Part shown: one piece after another, positions 47,679 to 59,106 of the stretch | Layout of the letters: the number at the start of each line of letters is the position of its first letter | Position numbering within the stretch: the first letter of the stretch is position 1 | NCBI GenBank assembly: GCA_025934695.1 | Contig: JAICWS010000003.1 | Span: forward strand, 395,027-459,026 | Direction: 5' to 3' | Source of the DNA: Alphaproteobacteria bacterium | GTDB lineage: Bacteria; Pseudomonadota; Alphaproteobacteria; Micavibrionales; UBA2020 | Length of the DNA: 64,000 nt | Notes under the pieces: model-generated | Database searches by the model: none | Told to the model about the DNA's origin: nothing | Seen by the model: only the letters and a program-made list of their open reading frames with translations | Position numbers and translations under genes: made by a program

Positions 47679-48218
47679 ATGAGAAACATATTCAGACGCG
47701 TGGCCGACTCCTTTGACCAGGTCAAGCTGATGGTGACGCGCAAGCTGCCCATCCCCGACATGGAAGGAACCGGAAAATACGTCGAGTTCCAGGCCAAGCG
47801 CGACAAGCAGGGTTTCTGGACCATCACCAGCAAACACAATGTGACCTCGGTCACTTATGGATTCCAGACGGTGAGCCGCGCCTATCAGGCCGCGGTGCAG
47901 AAACACACCGGCAAGTCGGTGGACGGCGACGGCTTCCTGATGAATTTCGACACGGCCTTCCTGATCCTGAAGGACATGGAGGAATCGCTGCTGAAATACA
48001 ACAATACGCCTGCCGGCAACGAGCCTGTGAATCACTTCATGGCCGCCTATCGCCTGCTGCCGCAGCAGTTCCGCGAAGGGCTCGATGACCTGTTCTTCAG
48101 CCGCACCGAGAAGAAAGGCCAGATCCTGTCCCCCAAGGCCCCCAAGCCGAAGGACGCCGCCAAGGAACCCACGCCCCAGCCGGCGTCGAAAAGCCCTGAC
48201 AAGCCCAAGCCGAACTAG
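47679..48218 (+). CDS. Hypothetical protein, 179 aa
   Basis: AAGGCGGA precedes the ATG. The protein is soluble and starts basic (M-R-N-I-F-R-R-V-A-D-S-F). A folded part spans about residues 20-145. The last 35 residues are Lys/Pro-rich and disordered (S-P-K-A-P-K-P-K, S-P-D-K-P-K-P-N). No family recognised. It is one of the orphans preceded by a TTGACATA element. Confidence 0.7.
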   Translation: MRNIFRRVADSFDQVKLMVTRKLPIPDMEGTGKYVEFQAKRDKQGFWTITSKHNVTSVTYGFQTVSRAYQAAVQKHTGKSVDGDGFLMNFDTAFLILKDMEESLLKYNNTPAGNEPVNHFMAAYRLLPQQFREGLDDLFFSRTEKKGQILSPKAPKPKDAAKEPTPQPASKSPDKPKPN

Positions 48219-48241
48219 AGCTTCAAGACATCCCTTCGAAC

Positions 48242-48361
48242 TGCAACCCCGGCGAAAGCCGGGGTCTAAGATCTTTCCGCGTATACGATAGCGCCGTCAT
48301 TCGAATGGCAGCTACCGTTATTGCTTAGATATTCTAGACCCTGGCTTTCGCCGGGGTTGCA
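48242..48361. repeat. Paired REP (BIME-like) element
   Basis: Two REP palindromes in opposite orientation bound about 120 bases: TGCAACCCCGGCGAAAGCC at the left and GGCTTTCGCCGGGGTTGCA at the right, with TCTA/TAGA continuing the pairing inward. Confidence 0.85.
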
Positions 48362-48421
48362 TGGCGGTTTGAGCGCGGGTCTGAAAAAACTGGGTTTTTT
48401 CACCTTTCCTCCCCTACCCCC

Positions 48422-48451
48422 TTGACCTTTGCCCTCCCGATCTGATATTGG
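48422..48451 (+). promoter_or_regulatory. Promoter of tRNA-Leu
   Basis: TTGACC and TATTGG with an 18-base spacer, about 30 bases before the tRNA. Confidence 0.5.
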
Positions 48452-48479
48452 AATACGGTAATTTGGTTTCCAAACCGTT

Positions 48480-48564
48480 GCGGTCGTGGCGGAATTGGTA
48501 GACGCACTACCTTGAGGTGGTAGCGGGGCGACCCGTGAAAGTTCGAGTCTTTTCGACCGCACCA
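48480..48564 (+). tRNA. tRNA-Leu (GAG)
   Basis: GCGGTCG pairs with CGACCGC, followed by ACCA. Anticodon stem CTACC/GGTAG with loop TTGAGGT gives anticodon GAG. A long variable arm (class II tRNA) and the T loop GTTCGAGTC are present. Confidence 0.97.
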
Positions 48565-48736
48565 TTCCTTCGCTTTCCCTTCGGGAAAGCCATGGATGGC
48601 AAGACGTTATTCGGAGGCCATCCTTCCTCGTCATGACAATCGTGTGGAAACCATGTTACCCTTTCAGGGGTTTATTGGTTTTATTTCAACAGCCTTCGCG
48701 CGACTTGCAATCGGCCTTCACCGGCAGGAGTGATCT

Positions 48737-51076
<2,340 letters not shown>

Positions 51077-51090
51077 CGGGACTCTAAGCG

Positions 51091-52509
51091 ATGTCGGGGG
51101 AAAGCGAGCAGGAGGATAAGAGAGACGATCCGCCGGAGCAGCAGCCAGCGCCGGAGGACGAGCACGACGTCGGCCTGTCCGACCAGTTCATCGCCGAGAT
51201 CCTCGAGCTTGAATCGCAGAATTACACCGACCGCATCCAGGAGCTGTGCCGCGACCTGTCGGCGCCCGACGCCGCCGAACTGCTGGCCAAGGTCGACGCC
51301 GAAAGGCGCCATCATCTGGTCCAGATATTAGAAACCGTCATCCCGCCCGACACTTTCACCTATCTCGACAAGTCGATGATGAACGATTTGTTCCAGCACA
51401 TGTCGGGCACGCATATCGCGGGCATCGTCAACGAGCTGGATTCCGACGACGCCATCCACCTGATCGACGAGCTCGACGGCGACCGCCGCGCGGACATCAT
51501 GCGCCACCTGTCGCGCCGCGTGCGCGCCGTCATCGAGGAAGGCCTGACCTTCCCCGAGGAGAGCGCGGGCCGCCTGATGCAGCGCGAATTCGTCGCCATC
51601 CCGCAGTTCTGGACCATCGGCAAGACCGTCGATTACCTGCGCGCAGCGGCGGACGCGCTGCCCGACCGGTTTTACGACCTGTTCATCGTCGATCCCGCGC
51701 ATCGTTTCGTGGGTTCGGTCTCGCTCGACAAGCTGCTGTGCGCACAGCGGGCGGTGAAGGTCGATACGCTCGTGAACGAAGAGCATGTCACCATCCCCGT
51801 CACCATGAACCAGGAACAAGTCGCCTTCCAGTTCCGCCGCAAGGACCTGTTGTCCGCGCCCGTGGTGGACGAGGAAGGGCGGCTGATCGGCGTCATCACG
51901 GTCGACGACGTCGTCGACGTTATCGACGAGGAGGCGGAAAGAGACATCCTGAGCCTGGGCGGCGTATCGAACTCCGACATTCACCTCAGCATGGCGCAGA
52001 CGGCGAAGCTGCGCTCGATCTGGCTGACCGTGAATCTCGGCACCGCCTTCCTCGACACGCTCGTCATCAACATGTTCTCAGGAGCCATCGAAAAAATCGT
52101 GGCGCTGGCCGCGCTGATGCCGATCGTCGCCTCGATGGGCGGCAATGCCGGTACGCAGACTTTGACGGTTGTTATTCGCGCGCTCGCCACCAAGGAAGTG
52201 TCCGCCGCCAACGCGCTGCGTGTGACCTGGAAGGAATGCGCGGTCGGCATCTTGAACGGCATCTTCTTCGCGGTGCTGATGTGGGTGATCGTGATGCTCT
52301 TCTATCACGACAACAAACTTGCCCTCGTCATGGGTGCTGCGCTCATCTTCAATCTCTTCGCGGCCGGCCTGTCGGGCGCGCTCATCCCCCTCGTCATCGC
52401 CAAGATCGGTCTCGACCCCGCCCCCTCTTCGGCCATCTTCCTCACGACGGTCACCGATGTCGTTGGATTTATGGCCTTTTTGGGACTGGCGACGTGGTTT
52501 TTGATGTAG
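51091..52509 (+). CDS. mgtE: Magnesium transporter MgtE
   Basis: 472 residues. The N-terminal MgtE domain (D-A-A-E-L-L-A-K-V, M-S-G-T-H-I-A-G), two CBS domains ending with V-D-D-V-V-D-V-I-D-E-E-A-E-R-D, and five C-terminal transmembrane helices with M-G-G-N-A-G-T-Q and P-S-S-A-I-F-L-T-T-V-T-D-V are visible. The cytosolic part gates the channel by sensing magnesium. It starts 15 bases after maeB, whose enzyme needs divalent metal, so co-transcription is likely. Confidence 0.96.
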   Translation: MSGESEQEDKRDDPPEQQPAPEDEHDVGLSDQFIAEILELESQNYTDRIQELCRDLSAPDAAELLAKVDAERRHHLVQILETVIPPDTFTYLDKSMMNDLFQHMSGTHIAGIVNELDSDDAIHLIDELDGDRRADIMRHLSRRVRAVIEEGLTFPEESAGRLMQREFVAIPQFWTIGKTVDYLRAAADALPDRFYDLFIVDPAHRFVGSVSLDKLLCAQRAVKVDTLVNEEHVTIPVTMNQEQVAFQFRRKDLLSAPVVDEEGRLIGVITVDDVVDVIDEEAERDILSLGGVSNSDIHLSMAQTAKLRSIWLTVNLGTAFLDTLVINMFSGAIEKIVALAALMPIVASMGGNAGTQTLTVVIRALATKEVSAANALRVTWKECAVGILNGIFFAVLMWVIVMLFYHDNKLALVMGAALIFNLFAAGLSGALIPLVIAKIGLDPAPSSAIFLTTVTDVVGFMAFLGLATWFLM

Positions 52510-52526
52510 CGTCGTTGTCGCAGAAA

Positions 52527-52556
52527 TTGACATAACAATTACTCGCGCACTATAAT
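52527..52556 (+). promoter_or_regulatory. Promoter of the second ankyrin gene (TTGACATAA type)
   Basis: TTGACATAACAA and a perfect TATAAT with an 18-base spacer. The leader runs through the paired REP element to the ATG at 52699. Confidence 0.82.
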
Positions 52557-52560
52557 CCTG

Positions 52561-52675
52561 TGCCACCCCGGCGAAGGCCGGGGCCCACGGACATGGCTCC
52601 CTCAGCTAAACCGTCGGAAACTGTTGCGGGTAAATGATGCTGTCCCGGGGACCCCCGGCCATCGCCGGGGTGGCA
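52561..52675. repeat. Paired REP (BIME-like) element
   Basis: TGCCACCCCGGCGAAGGCCG at the left and an inverted CGGCCATCGCCGGGGTGGCA at the right, about 115 bases apart, as at 48242. It lies inside the leader of the ankyrin gene. Confidence 0.82.
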
Positions 52676-52698
52676 CTAAAAGGAAGAAACGAAGACGA

Positions 52699-53109
52699 AT
52701 GACCCAGCTGACCGACAGCGAAAAGAAAGACTTCTTCGAAGCCTGCACCGACGCGCGGATCGACATTGTCGCGGCAATCCTCGATAAGTCACCCGAGGCC
52801 GTCAACCTCCGCTCACCGGACGGCTGGACGCCCTTGTTCCTCGCGGTGCAATGGGCGCGCACGGAAACGGTCGAACTGTTGCTGGCGCGCGGCGCCGACA
52901 TGGCGGCGCAGGACGGCAACGGCCGCACCCCGCTCGATCAGGCGCACCAGCTGAACTATGAAAGCATCACCGACATCTTTCGCGCCGCCGCGCAACAGCG
53001 AGACCAGGACGCCGCCCGGGAAGCGCATCAGCAGGCCGTCCGCCAGTTCTCGGATGGTCTCGACGCGCCGATGACACTGCCGCGCAAAACGCTGCGGCTG
53101 CAGAAATAA
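52699..53109 (+). CDS. Small ankyrin-repeat protein
   Basis: 136 residues from the ATG at 52699, with AGGAAGAAAC upstream; the longer open frame to 52624 is inside the REP element. Two ankyrin repeats: D-G-W-T-P-L-F-L-A-V-Q-W-A-R-T-E-T-V-E, then L-L-A-R-G-A-D-M-A-A-Q-D-G-N-G-R-T-P-L-D-Q-A. A helical part follows. The C-terminus D-A-P-M-T-L-P-R-K-T-L-R-L-Q-K resembles the tail of the ankyrin protein at 18708. Binding partner unknown. Confidence 0.88.
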   Translation: MTQLTDSEKKDFFEACTDARIDIVAAILDKSPEAVNLRSPDGWTPLFLAVQWARTETVELLLARGADMAAQDGNGRTPLDQAHQLNYESITDIFRAAAQQRDQDAAREAHQQAVRQFSDGLDAPMTLPRKTLRLQK

Positions 53110-53158
53110 CTGATATCCTTTTCGGCAAGTGACAGCGACGGGCGGAAACGCGCCGCTT

Positions 53159-54529
53159 TTATTTAAACGTCCGCTCGCGGCCGACGACGATGGCCGCGCG
53201 GGTTTCGAGGGCTTCGTATTTCAGATAGTCGGCCTTGCGCGAAAACTCCCGGGTGAGCTTGTTGCGCAGGCGGTTGGCCATCCAGGCGCCGCTGCCTCCG
53301 CCCCGTTCGAGCGCGAGCAGCGATTTATCCATGTTCGTGAAGGCTTCCGCAAAGGTCGCCGGCGTCACTTTTCCGCGGCTCATATAGGCGTTGGCGGCGA
53401 GATCCTCGATCGGGTTCCAGCGCCGAAGCTTATCCTCCGGACTTCCCGGCGCGGGCGGCAGCGTATCCGCCACCAGGTAATCAGCCGTGCCGGACTGCCA
53501 AGCGAGGTTCAGCGGCGACAGGGCCACGGTGCTGCTCAGCACGGCGCGCGGCGGCGGCTGCCGGTCCAGCTTGCGTCCCCAGCGCCAGTCCCAGGACTTG
53601 TGCGGTGCCTGGCGGGCGTCCTCCTCGGCTTGCTCGCGCGGGCGGTCGACATAGCGGGCCATCGCATCGGGATCCAGCGGCAGGCCCCAATTGTCCGCGC
53701 GTTCCATCATCCAGCCGAGCGAAAGGCGCGGCAGCGGGTCGTTATCCGCGTAGCCGCCGCCGAGATCGGAATGCGCCCCGGGAAACCACGCCTGCTCCAG
53801 CGTCAGGTTGCCGGTGGAGACCTCGCGCGGTCTGAACAGCACCGGGGCGAATTCCCGGCGGTGCTCGTCCTTCGCCACGGCGTGAACGGCATGTTCGATG
53901 CCGGGGGTCAGTTCCGGATTCAGGAACCCGTAGCGGCCGTCGACGCCGCCGTGGATGGCGCTCAACCCTAAGGAGGCGACGGTGTCCCAGACGCCCAGAA
54001 TTTTCACCGATGCGCGAACGATGCCATATTTGCCGAGCGACTGCTTGCGCGCATTGCGATGCTTCACGTCGCGATAGGCTTTGAAAATCTTGTTCGTCAG
54101 GCCATCGACGAAGTGATCGTCGGGAAACCGCGTGGGCACGCCGAAATCGGTGATCATGTTGGCGAAGCAGCGCGCCGTGAAGGCGCCGCGGCTGAAGCCG
54201 AAAACGCAGATTTCATCGCCGGGCTCGTAGATCTTGCTCAGGTCGCGATAGGCCTGCCGCATCCTGTCGACGACGCCTTCGCCGACCGCGCCTTCCCAGC
54301 CGCGGCGAAGCTTGCCGCCCTCGCTGCCGACGCCGGGATAATAACGGATGTCGCGTTGCAATTCGCCGCCGGGACCGCGCCATTCAATATGATTTGGTTC
54401 TTCCGTACGGACCGAGGCTTCCGAGGTGGGCTCCCTCGTATCCGCCGCCCAGAACATTTTCCGGACGTTCGTGCAACTGTCGGGGACGTTCCATGTCCCG
54501 TCAAAGCAAATGACGATTTTTTTAGGCAC
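53159..54529 (-). CDS. DUF2235 / Tle1-like phospholipase-domain protein
   Basis: 456 residues. The alpha/beta hydrolase marks of the Tle1-like family are present: I-C-F-D-G-T-W-N near residue 7, V-F-G-F-S-R-G-A-F-T-A-R (nucleophile Ser113 in GxSxG), G-V-W-D-T-V-A-S-L-G (Asp) and A-H-S-D-L-G-G-G-Y (His). In other bacteria this domain defines type VI secretion phospholipase effectors, but similar proteins exist outside that context. No type VI, VgrG or immunity gene is visible here. A TATAAT box lies about 30 bases upstream on the minus strand. Confidence 0.86.
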   Translation of the reverse strand: MPKKIVICFDGTWNVPDSCTNVRKMFWAADTREPTSEASVRTEEPNHIEWRGPGGELQRDIRYYPGVGSEGGKLRRGWEGAVGEGVVDRMRQAYRDLSKIYEPGDEICVFGFSRGAFTARCFANMITDFGVPTRFPDDHFVDGLTNKIFKAYRDVKHRNARKQSLGKYGIVRASVKILGVWDTVASLGLSAIHGGVDGRYGFLNPELTPGIEHAVHAVAKDEHRREFAPVLFRPREVSTGNLTLEQAWFPGAHSDLGGGYADNDPLPRLSLGWMMERADNWGLPLDPDAMARYVDRPREQAEEDARQAPHKSWDWRWGRKLDRQPPPRAVLSSTVALSPLNLAWQSGTADYLVADTLPPAPGSPEDKLRRWNPIEDLAANAYMSRGKVTPATFAEAFTNMDKSLLALERGGGSGAWMANRLRNKLTREFSRKADYLKYEALETRAAIVVGRERTFK

Positions 54530-54676
54530 CCGGTTTCTCCACGTCCAGCGTTGCCACCATTATATGACGCAAAGATTAACATATTATGAAAACTCATACG
54601 GCGTCGATTCTGGATGCGCATTCCTGCGCCGGTGGCGCCATGCCGCATAAACGAATGCCGTCGCCCGCGATGAAGG

Positions 54677-54982
54677 CTACATATCCGCCGTCGCGATTTT
54701 GCGTACGAGGCGCGTCAGCGCGTTGGGTTTTTTGTTGAGGTAGACGGTCGCGCCCGCGATGGTGTGGACCGGGGCGATTTCGACGAGGGCCGGGAATTTG
54801 GTTTTAAGGCTGGCGCAGGCGTCGGCCAATTCGTTCTCGCGCCCGACGTAACTGGATGCCGTGGTGAAGGAGATGCTGTTGTGCCTGCGGTCGAGCGCCT
54901 TGCGGATCGCCGATTCGGCGGCGGCGAGGAGGTCTTCCTGCTCTTCCCGGGGCGCTGCGAGGGTGCCGATATCCAGTCCCAT
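54677..54982 (-). CDS. Hypothetical protein, 101 aa
   Basis: AAGGAGCGGGAT precedes the ATG. A helical acidic first half (P-R-E-E-Q-E-D-L-L-A-A-A-E-S-A-I-R-K-A-L) is followed by S-I-S-F-T-T-A-S-S-Y-V-G-R-E-N-E-L and a basic end (R-L-V-R-K-I-A-T-A-D-M). No family recognised. It has its own TTGACATAAT promoter and a leader of about 45 bases. Confidence 0.68.
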   Translation of the reverse strand: MGLDIGTLAAPREEQEDLLAAAESAIRKALDRRHNSISFTTASSYVGRENELADACASLKTKFPALVEIAPVHTIAGATVYLNKKPNALTRLVRKIATADM

Positions 54983-55033
54983 ATCCCGCTCCTTAAATGA
55001 AAATCCCGAAAATCCATTTCCTTAATCCGCGGC

Positions 55034-55062
55034 ACCCTACCCAAATGCCAATATTATGTCAA
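55034..55062 (-). promoter_or_regulatory. Promoter, TTGACATAAT type
   Basis: TTGACATAATAT and TAGGGT on the minus strand, 17-base spacer, ahead of the 101-residue gene. Confidence 0.65.
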
Positions 55063-55144
55063 CCGCTTTCGCCAGTCGCGATTTGGGCCGGTTTTGAGTA
55101 TGGTGGCGGAGCACAATAACGCCGTCACCCGTGGAAGAAAGCCC

Positions 55145-56398
55145 ATGAAAACCCAGCTGAAGCCAGAACCCCACGCCGAGAAAACCAGAGAGGCCCCTGC
55201 CGTGAGCAAGAAAGAATCCTTCGTCCCCAAGGCCCTCGATTACCCCTCGCTGAAATTCGATCTGGGCGAGAATGCCGAGATGATTCGCGATACGGTGCGC
55301 AGGTTCGCGCAAGGCACACTGGCGCCCATCGCCGCCGACGTCGACCACCAGAATGAATTCCCCAACCATCTGTGGCCGAAGTTCGGCGAGCTGGGTCTGC
55401 TCGGCATCACGGTCGAGGAGGAATATGGCGGATCGGGCCTCGGCTATATCGAGCACATCATCGCGATGGAAGAAATCAGCCGCGCCTCGGCGAGCATCGG
55501 CTTGTCGTACGGCGCCTTCTCGAACCTCTGCGTGAACCAGATCCGCCTCAATGGCACGCAAGCGCAGAAGAAAAAATACCTGCCCGATCTTTGCGCGGGC
55601 AAAAAGATCGGCGCGCTCGCCATGTCCGAGCCCGGTGCCGGATCGGACGTCGTGTCGATGAAGCTGAAGGCCGAGAAGAAGGGCGACCGCTACATCCTGA
55701 ACGGCAACAAAATGTGGATCACCAACGGCCCGGACGCGCATACGCTGGTCGTCTATGCGAAGACCGATCCGGCAGCGAATTCCAAGGGCATCACCGCCTT
55801 CATCATCGAAAAAGGATTCAAGGGTTTTTCGACCGCGCAGAAGCTGGACAAGCTGGGCATGCGCGGCTCGAACACCTGCGAGCTGGTGTTCCAGGATTGC
55901 GAAGTGCCGGAAGAAAACATTCTCGGTCACCTCGGCAAGGGCGTGAATGTGCTGATGAGCGGCCTCGATTACGAGCGCGCGGTCCTTTCCGCCGGCCCCT
56001 TGGGCATCATGCAGGCCTGCATGGATGTCGTTCTTCCGTACGTGCACGAGCGCAAGCAGTTCGGCCAGAGCATCGGCGAATTCCAGCTGATGCAGGGCAA
56101 GATCGCGGATATGTACGTGGCGCTGAACACCGCGCGCGCCTATGTTTACGCCGTGGGCAAGGCCTGCGACCGCAAGGAGATCACCCGCAAGGACGCGGCG
56201 GGCGCGATTTTGTATGCCGCCGAAAAGGCGACCTGGATGGCGCTGGAGGCGATCCAGGCGCTGGGCGGCAACGGCTATATCAACGACTTCCCGACGGGCC
56301 GCCTGTTGCGCGACGCGAAACTGTATGAAATCGGCGCGGGAACATCCGAAATCCGCCGCATGCTGATCGGCCGCGAGCTGTTCAAGGAAACGACTTAG
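55145..56398 (+). CDS. Acyl-CoA dehydrogenase, isovaleryl-CoA dehydrogenase type
   Basis: 417 residues from the ATG at 55145, with GGAAGAAAG before it; in-frame TTG (55094) and ATG (55100) starts also exist. FAD-site motifs: [17 protein letters not shown], then G-L-D-Y-E-R-A-V-L with the catalytic Glu on the same helix as isovaleryl-CoA dehydrogenases. The C-terminal [12 protein letters not shown] lacks Glu at the site used by short/medium-chain enzymes, supporting this subgroup. It acts in leucine catabolism. No liu cluster partners are seen next to it. Confidence 0.93.
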   Translation: MKTQLKPEPHAEKTREAPAVSKKESFVPKALDYPSLKFDLGENAEMIRDTVRRFAQGTLAPIAADVDHQNEFPNHLWPKFGELGLLGITVEEEYGGSGLGYIEHIIAMEEISRASASIGLSYGAFSNLCVNQIRLNGTQAQKKKYLPDLCAGKKIGALAMSEPGAGSDVVSMKLKAEKKGDRYILNGNKMWITNGPDAHTLVVYAKTDPAANSKGITAFIIEKGFKGFSTAQKLDKLGMRGSNTCELVFQDCEVPEENILGHLGKGVNVLMSGLDYERAVLSAGPLGIMQACMDVVLPYVHERKQFGQSIGEFQLMQGKIADMYVALNTARAYVYAVGKACDRKEITRKDAAGAILYAAEKATWMALEAIQALGGNGYINDFPTGRLLRDAKLYEIGAGTSEIRRMLIGRELFKETT

Positions 56399-56425
56399 GC
56401 CTCGATCGCGGCTTACAAAATATAG

Positions 56426-56455
56426 TTGACATAATCAATCCCTATCGGATATGAT
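56426..56455 (+). promoter_or_regulatory. Promoter, TTGACATAAT type
   Basis: TTGACATAATCA and TATGAT with an 18-base spacer, ahead of leader copy B. Confidence 0.72.
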
Positions 56456-56462
56456 GCGCCTC

Positions 56463-56546
56463 AGCAGTGGGCGTTTTGCCTTGGCGCGTGTTTAGTGTTT
56501 CCCGCGCCAATCCTTGCCAGACCCCTGTAAAACCCCGAAATATTCC
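56463..56546 (+). ncRNA. Structured 5' leader, copy B of an unassigned RNA motif
   Basis: GCAGTGGG, then a perfect eight-base stem TTGGCGCG/CGCGCCAA (56481-56488 and 56503-56510) with loop TGTTTAGTGTTTCC, then CCTGTAAAACCCCG. Compared with copy A the stem bases differ while pairing is kept, and the loop and flanks are conserved. Confidence 0.55.
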
Positions 56547-56575
56547 AGAGCTTCAACTTTTGCAGGAGATAGAGC

Positions 56576-56869
56576 ATGACTCCCGGTAAGAAATTCCTCG
56601 TGACAATTTTTGCCCCCATCGCGATCGTGGGCGGCGGTAACTTGTGGCTGATGTCGCCGCGCCCGGATCCGCAGGGCGCCTTCGACACGGTGAGCAAAAC
56701 CACCAACCTGCACGATGTCAAAATCGACCCCAAAGGGCCTTGGGCCGGCTGCGGCGGACATGCCGACTTCTGGCGCACGCGCTTCAGTGGCATCAACGAC
56801 AGGGGCCAGACGGTGAAAGGGATCGTCTGCAAAGGCCTCGGCACGAGTTCCACCATTCGTTACGAATAA
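56576..56869 (+). CDS. Small secreted or anchored protein, 97 aa
   Basis: AGGAG precedes the ATG. Residues 5-25 (K-F-L-V-T-I-F-A-P-I-A-I-V-G-G-G) are a hydrophobic signal or anchor without a lipobox. The mature part has two Cys; its end V-K-G-I-V-C-K-G-L-G-T-S-S-T-I-R-Y-E matches the lipoprotein at 20842. Function unknown. It has the structured leader at 56463 and lies convergent with the metallopeptidase genes, seven bases from the first. Confidence 0.78.
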   Translation: MTPGKKFLVTIFAPIAIVGGGNLWLMSPRPDPQGAFDTVSKTTNLHDVKIDPKGPWAGCGGHADFWRTRFSGINDRGQTVKGIVCKGLGTSSTIRYE

Positions 56870-56876
56870 CGGCGGA

Positions 56877-57941
56877 TTAGACCGGTCGGGTCGGCGGCGG
56901 CGTTTTTCTTACCGGCGGGTTTCCGGCGATCGCCTGTTCGCGCAAGGCGCGCGCAGCCTTTTCCGCTTCGCCCACGCGGAAATAGCCGTCGTCCGGGTCC
57001 TTGTTGCTGAGCTCCTTCGTGCGCGCCAGGATGTCGAGACGGGATTCGGCGAATTGCTGCTCGGTCAGCCGGTCGATATTCTTCACGGTCTCCTCGACTC
57101 TGTCGAGCGCCTCGCGCTCGTCGATCGGCTGCGCGGCCCAGAAAGCGACCGCCAGCGCGCGCGGCGATACTGACTTAAATTGATCGCCATATAATTTTGC
57201 CAGTTCCGCGCTGCCTTTCGCGCCGCCTTGGGCCGAGAGTTCCACCTGCTGCTTGAAATCGCCGAGCCCGCGCTCGGGCAGGAAGCGCAGCCGCAGCCGC
57301 TGGAAATAATTGGCGCGATAGCTCATCAGCCCGTCGAGCATCAGGTGCGTGAACAGGGAACGCGCGAACGTTGCGTCGTCCTTGAATTGCTCATAGGGAT
57401 TGCCCCGAAGAAAGCGCGCGATGTCGCGGTGCGCGCCGTCGGGCAGATAGCCCTTGAACATTGCGTCGAAATACTCGGGCTTGCCGGCTTTTCTTTGCTG
57501 CAGGGCCATCAGCGTTTCGGCGGTGAAAGCGTCGGCTTCCTGCATCATGCTCATAAGCACGGCGGTGCGCGGATCCTTCAGCTGCCCCGCATACATCATG
57601 CCCACGCCGGGGTTCGCGGCATCCTGCTGCATATGGCGCAATTCGTGCCAGAGCGAAACGGCCATGGCGGCGGAGTTGCCGGTGTTCGCGATGTAAATGA
57701 CCGGTTTGTCGCCGAGGCGGTCATAGGTGCCTTGCGCGCCCACGTCTTTTTCGGGCGCGACAAGAATATCGACGCCAAGCTTCTGCGCCTGATCCAGCAG
57801 TTCGGGTCCGCCCGGAAACGTCCGCACGCGCTCGAGCATTTCGGCGCGGCGCACGTCGTGCCTGCCGTGGCGCTTTTGATAAAGCCACGCCCCGAAGCCA
57901 GCCGCGGCGCGATTGAAAAGACCCGTGTTGTTTGTCGGCAT
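56877..57941 (-). CDS. Putative zinc metallopeptidase (HExxH), paralogue 1
   Basis: 354 residues from the ATG at 57941 (MPTNNTGL), with AAGGA about 11 bases upstream; a GTG at 57968 is an alternative. S-L-W-H-E-L-R-H at 97-103 is the zinc motif and Q-E-A-D-A-F at 134-139 the likely third ligand. The helical region after it contains Y-E-Q-F-K-D-D-A-T-F-A-R-S-L-F, shared with paralogue 3. No signal peptide. Matches the pattern of DUF6782-type putative metallopeptidases. A TATAAT box on the minus strand near 57980 could drive it. Confidence 0.78.
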   Translation of the reverse strand: MPTNNTGLFNRAAAGFGAWLYQKRHGRHDVRRAEMLERVRTFPGGPELLDQAQKLGVDILVAPEKDVGAQGTYDRLGDKPVIYIANTGNSAAMAVSLWHELRHMQQDAANPGVGMMYAGQLKDPRTAVLMSMMQEADAFTAETLMALQQRKAGKPEYFDAMFKGYLPDGAHRDIARFLRGNPYEQFKDDATFARSLFTHLMLDGLMSYRANYFQRLRLRFLPERGLGDFKQQVELSAQGGAKGSAELAKLYGDQFKSVSPRALAVAFWAAQPIDEREALDRVEETVKNIDRLTEQQFAESRLDILARTKELSNKDPDDGYFRVGEAEKAARALREQAIAGNPPVRKTPPPTRPV

Positions 57942-58044
57942 TGTCGCGAAGATCCTTAGTTTCTTCACGACAATTATAACATGCGCCCGCTTGGCTAATC
58001 CTTAACAGTCCTGATGTCTTTGAGTTTACAAGGAGAAGGGACGG

Positions 58045-59097
58045 TCAGGCGGCCGTGACGACAGGTTCGGCCTGCCTGGCTGCGTTGGGGGGCTTTTTTG
58101 CCTTCTCGGCAATGGGCATTTTATCAAGGTAGTAGTCGCAAGCCTCGTTGAACTTCTCTTTCAAATCCGTCATCTGGCTGCCCCAGATTCTCATTGCGCC
58201 ATTGGCTTCTTCGCTCAGGAAAGGATAAATCTTGTCGTAGACGCCTTCGAGATAATCGGGTGCGCCCGCGGACGCGTAGATTTTGCTATAGGCTTTGGCC
58301 TGCGCAACGAGAGTATCGGCGGGCTGTTTGAACTTGCCATCGCGGAACCGCTGGAAGAGGTTGCGGAGCGAGTGCGCCTTTGCTTCTCCCGGCTGCTTCG
58401 ATGCCTCGACGAACACCGGCCATATGATGTTTTTCCATTGGCGCACGTAGCTTTCATCGTAACACTCGTTGACGAGCGGCGACGTGAAAAGCGCGGGCGC
58501 AGCCGCCTGCATCGCGAGCGCCATGTTTTTATCTTTTTCCCGCCACGTTTCGGCGAATCTTCGGTACATTTCGGAGCGGTCAACCTGCTGGACAGCCGCT
58601 CCGAACAGCGTTTCGAGGTCGCTGAGCGGCGGAAGCGGCTTACTCAGCTCCGTAAAGTGGCCGCTCTTCGTTTCGAGCGCGTGGTCGGCGACGAAATAGA
58701 CCGCGAAGGCGTCGGCGTCCATTTCCCGCATACGGTTCATTACCACGAAGTTAACCGGGTGCAGGGATTCCGGTATGTTTTCGAGGACCAGGTCGGCCTC
58801 ATATTGCGCCGAATGGCGCACTTCATGCGCAAAATAGTGCATGAGCTTGTGAAGCGGCGCGCGGGCGCTCAAGTTGATGCGGCGGGCGGCGGGATCCCAA
58901 TAGCCCCCCAGATCGCCTTCCCCTTGGTTGTCGTGCGAGAGCTCGTTCGACAAGACGAGTTCGATGCCGCGGCGCTTCAGGTCGTCGAGCAGGAATCTTC
59001 CCAGCGCGCTCTTTGCTATTTCGGCGACAAGCGTCTCTTTTACCTCCGCGCAGTCCGGGGTTGAGTTGTCGACAGCGTTGAACGTGTTGAAAGACAT
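58045..59097 (-). CDS. Putative zinc metallopeptidase (HExxH), paralogue 2
   Basis: 350 residues from the ATG at 59097 (MSFNTFNA); an upstream in-frame start at 59109 would lie at or before the predicted transcript start. Y-F-A-H-E-V-R-H at 88-95 is the zinc motif; R-E-M-D-A-D-A-F at 124-131 supplies acidic ligand candidates. It is more divergent than paralogues 1 and 3 and lacks their middle block. No signal peptide. Ends with an Ala/Pro tail. The promoter at 59107-59134 leaves almost no leader. Confidence 0.76.
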   Translation of the reverse strand: MSFNTFNAVDNSTPDCAEVKETLVAEIAKSALGRFLLDDLKRRGIELVLSNELSHDNQGEGDLGGYWDPAARRINLSARAPLHKLMHYFAHEVRHSAQYEADLVLENIPESLHPVNFVVMNRMREMDADAFAVYFVADHALETKSGHFTELSKPLPPLSDLETLFGAAVQQVDRSEMYRRFAETWREKDKNMALAMQAAAPALFTSPLVNECYDESYVRQWKNIIWPVFVEASKQPGEAKAHSLRNLFQRFRDGKFKQPADTLVAQAKAYSKIYASAGAPDYLEGVYDKIYPFLSEEANGAMRIWGSQMTDLKEKFNEACDYYLDKMPIAEKAKKPPNAARQAEPVVTAA

Positions 59098-59106
59098 GGG
59101 GGCCAG

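Noticed and set aside
53159..54982. A type VI secretion cluster around the DUF2235 gene
   Set aside because: No Hcp, VgrG, PAAR, Tss or immunity gene is found in the neighbourhood.
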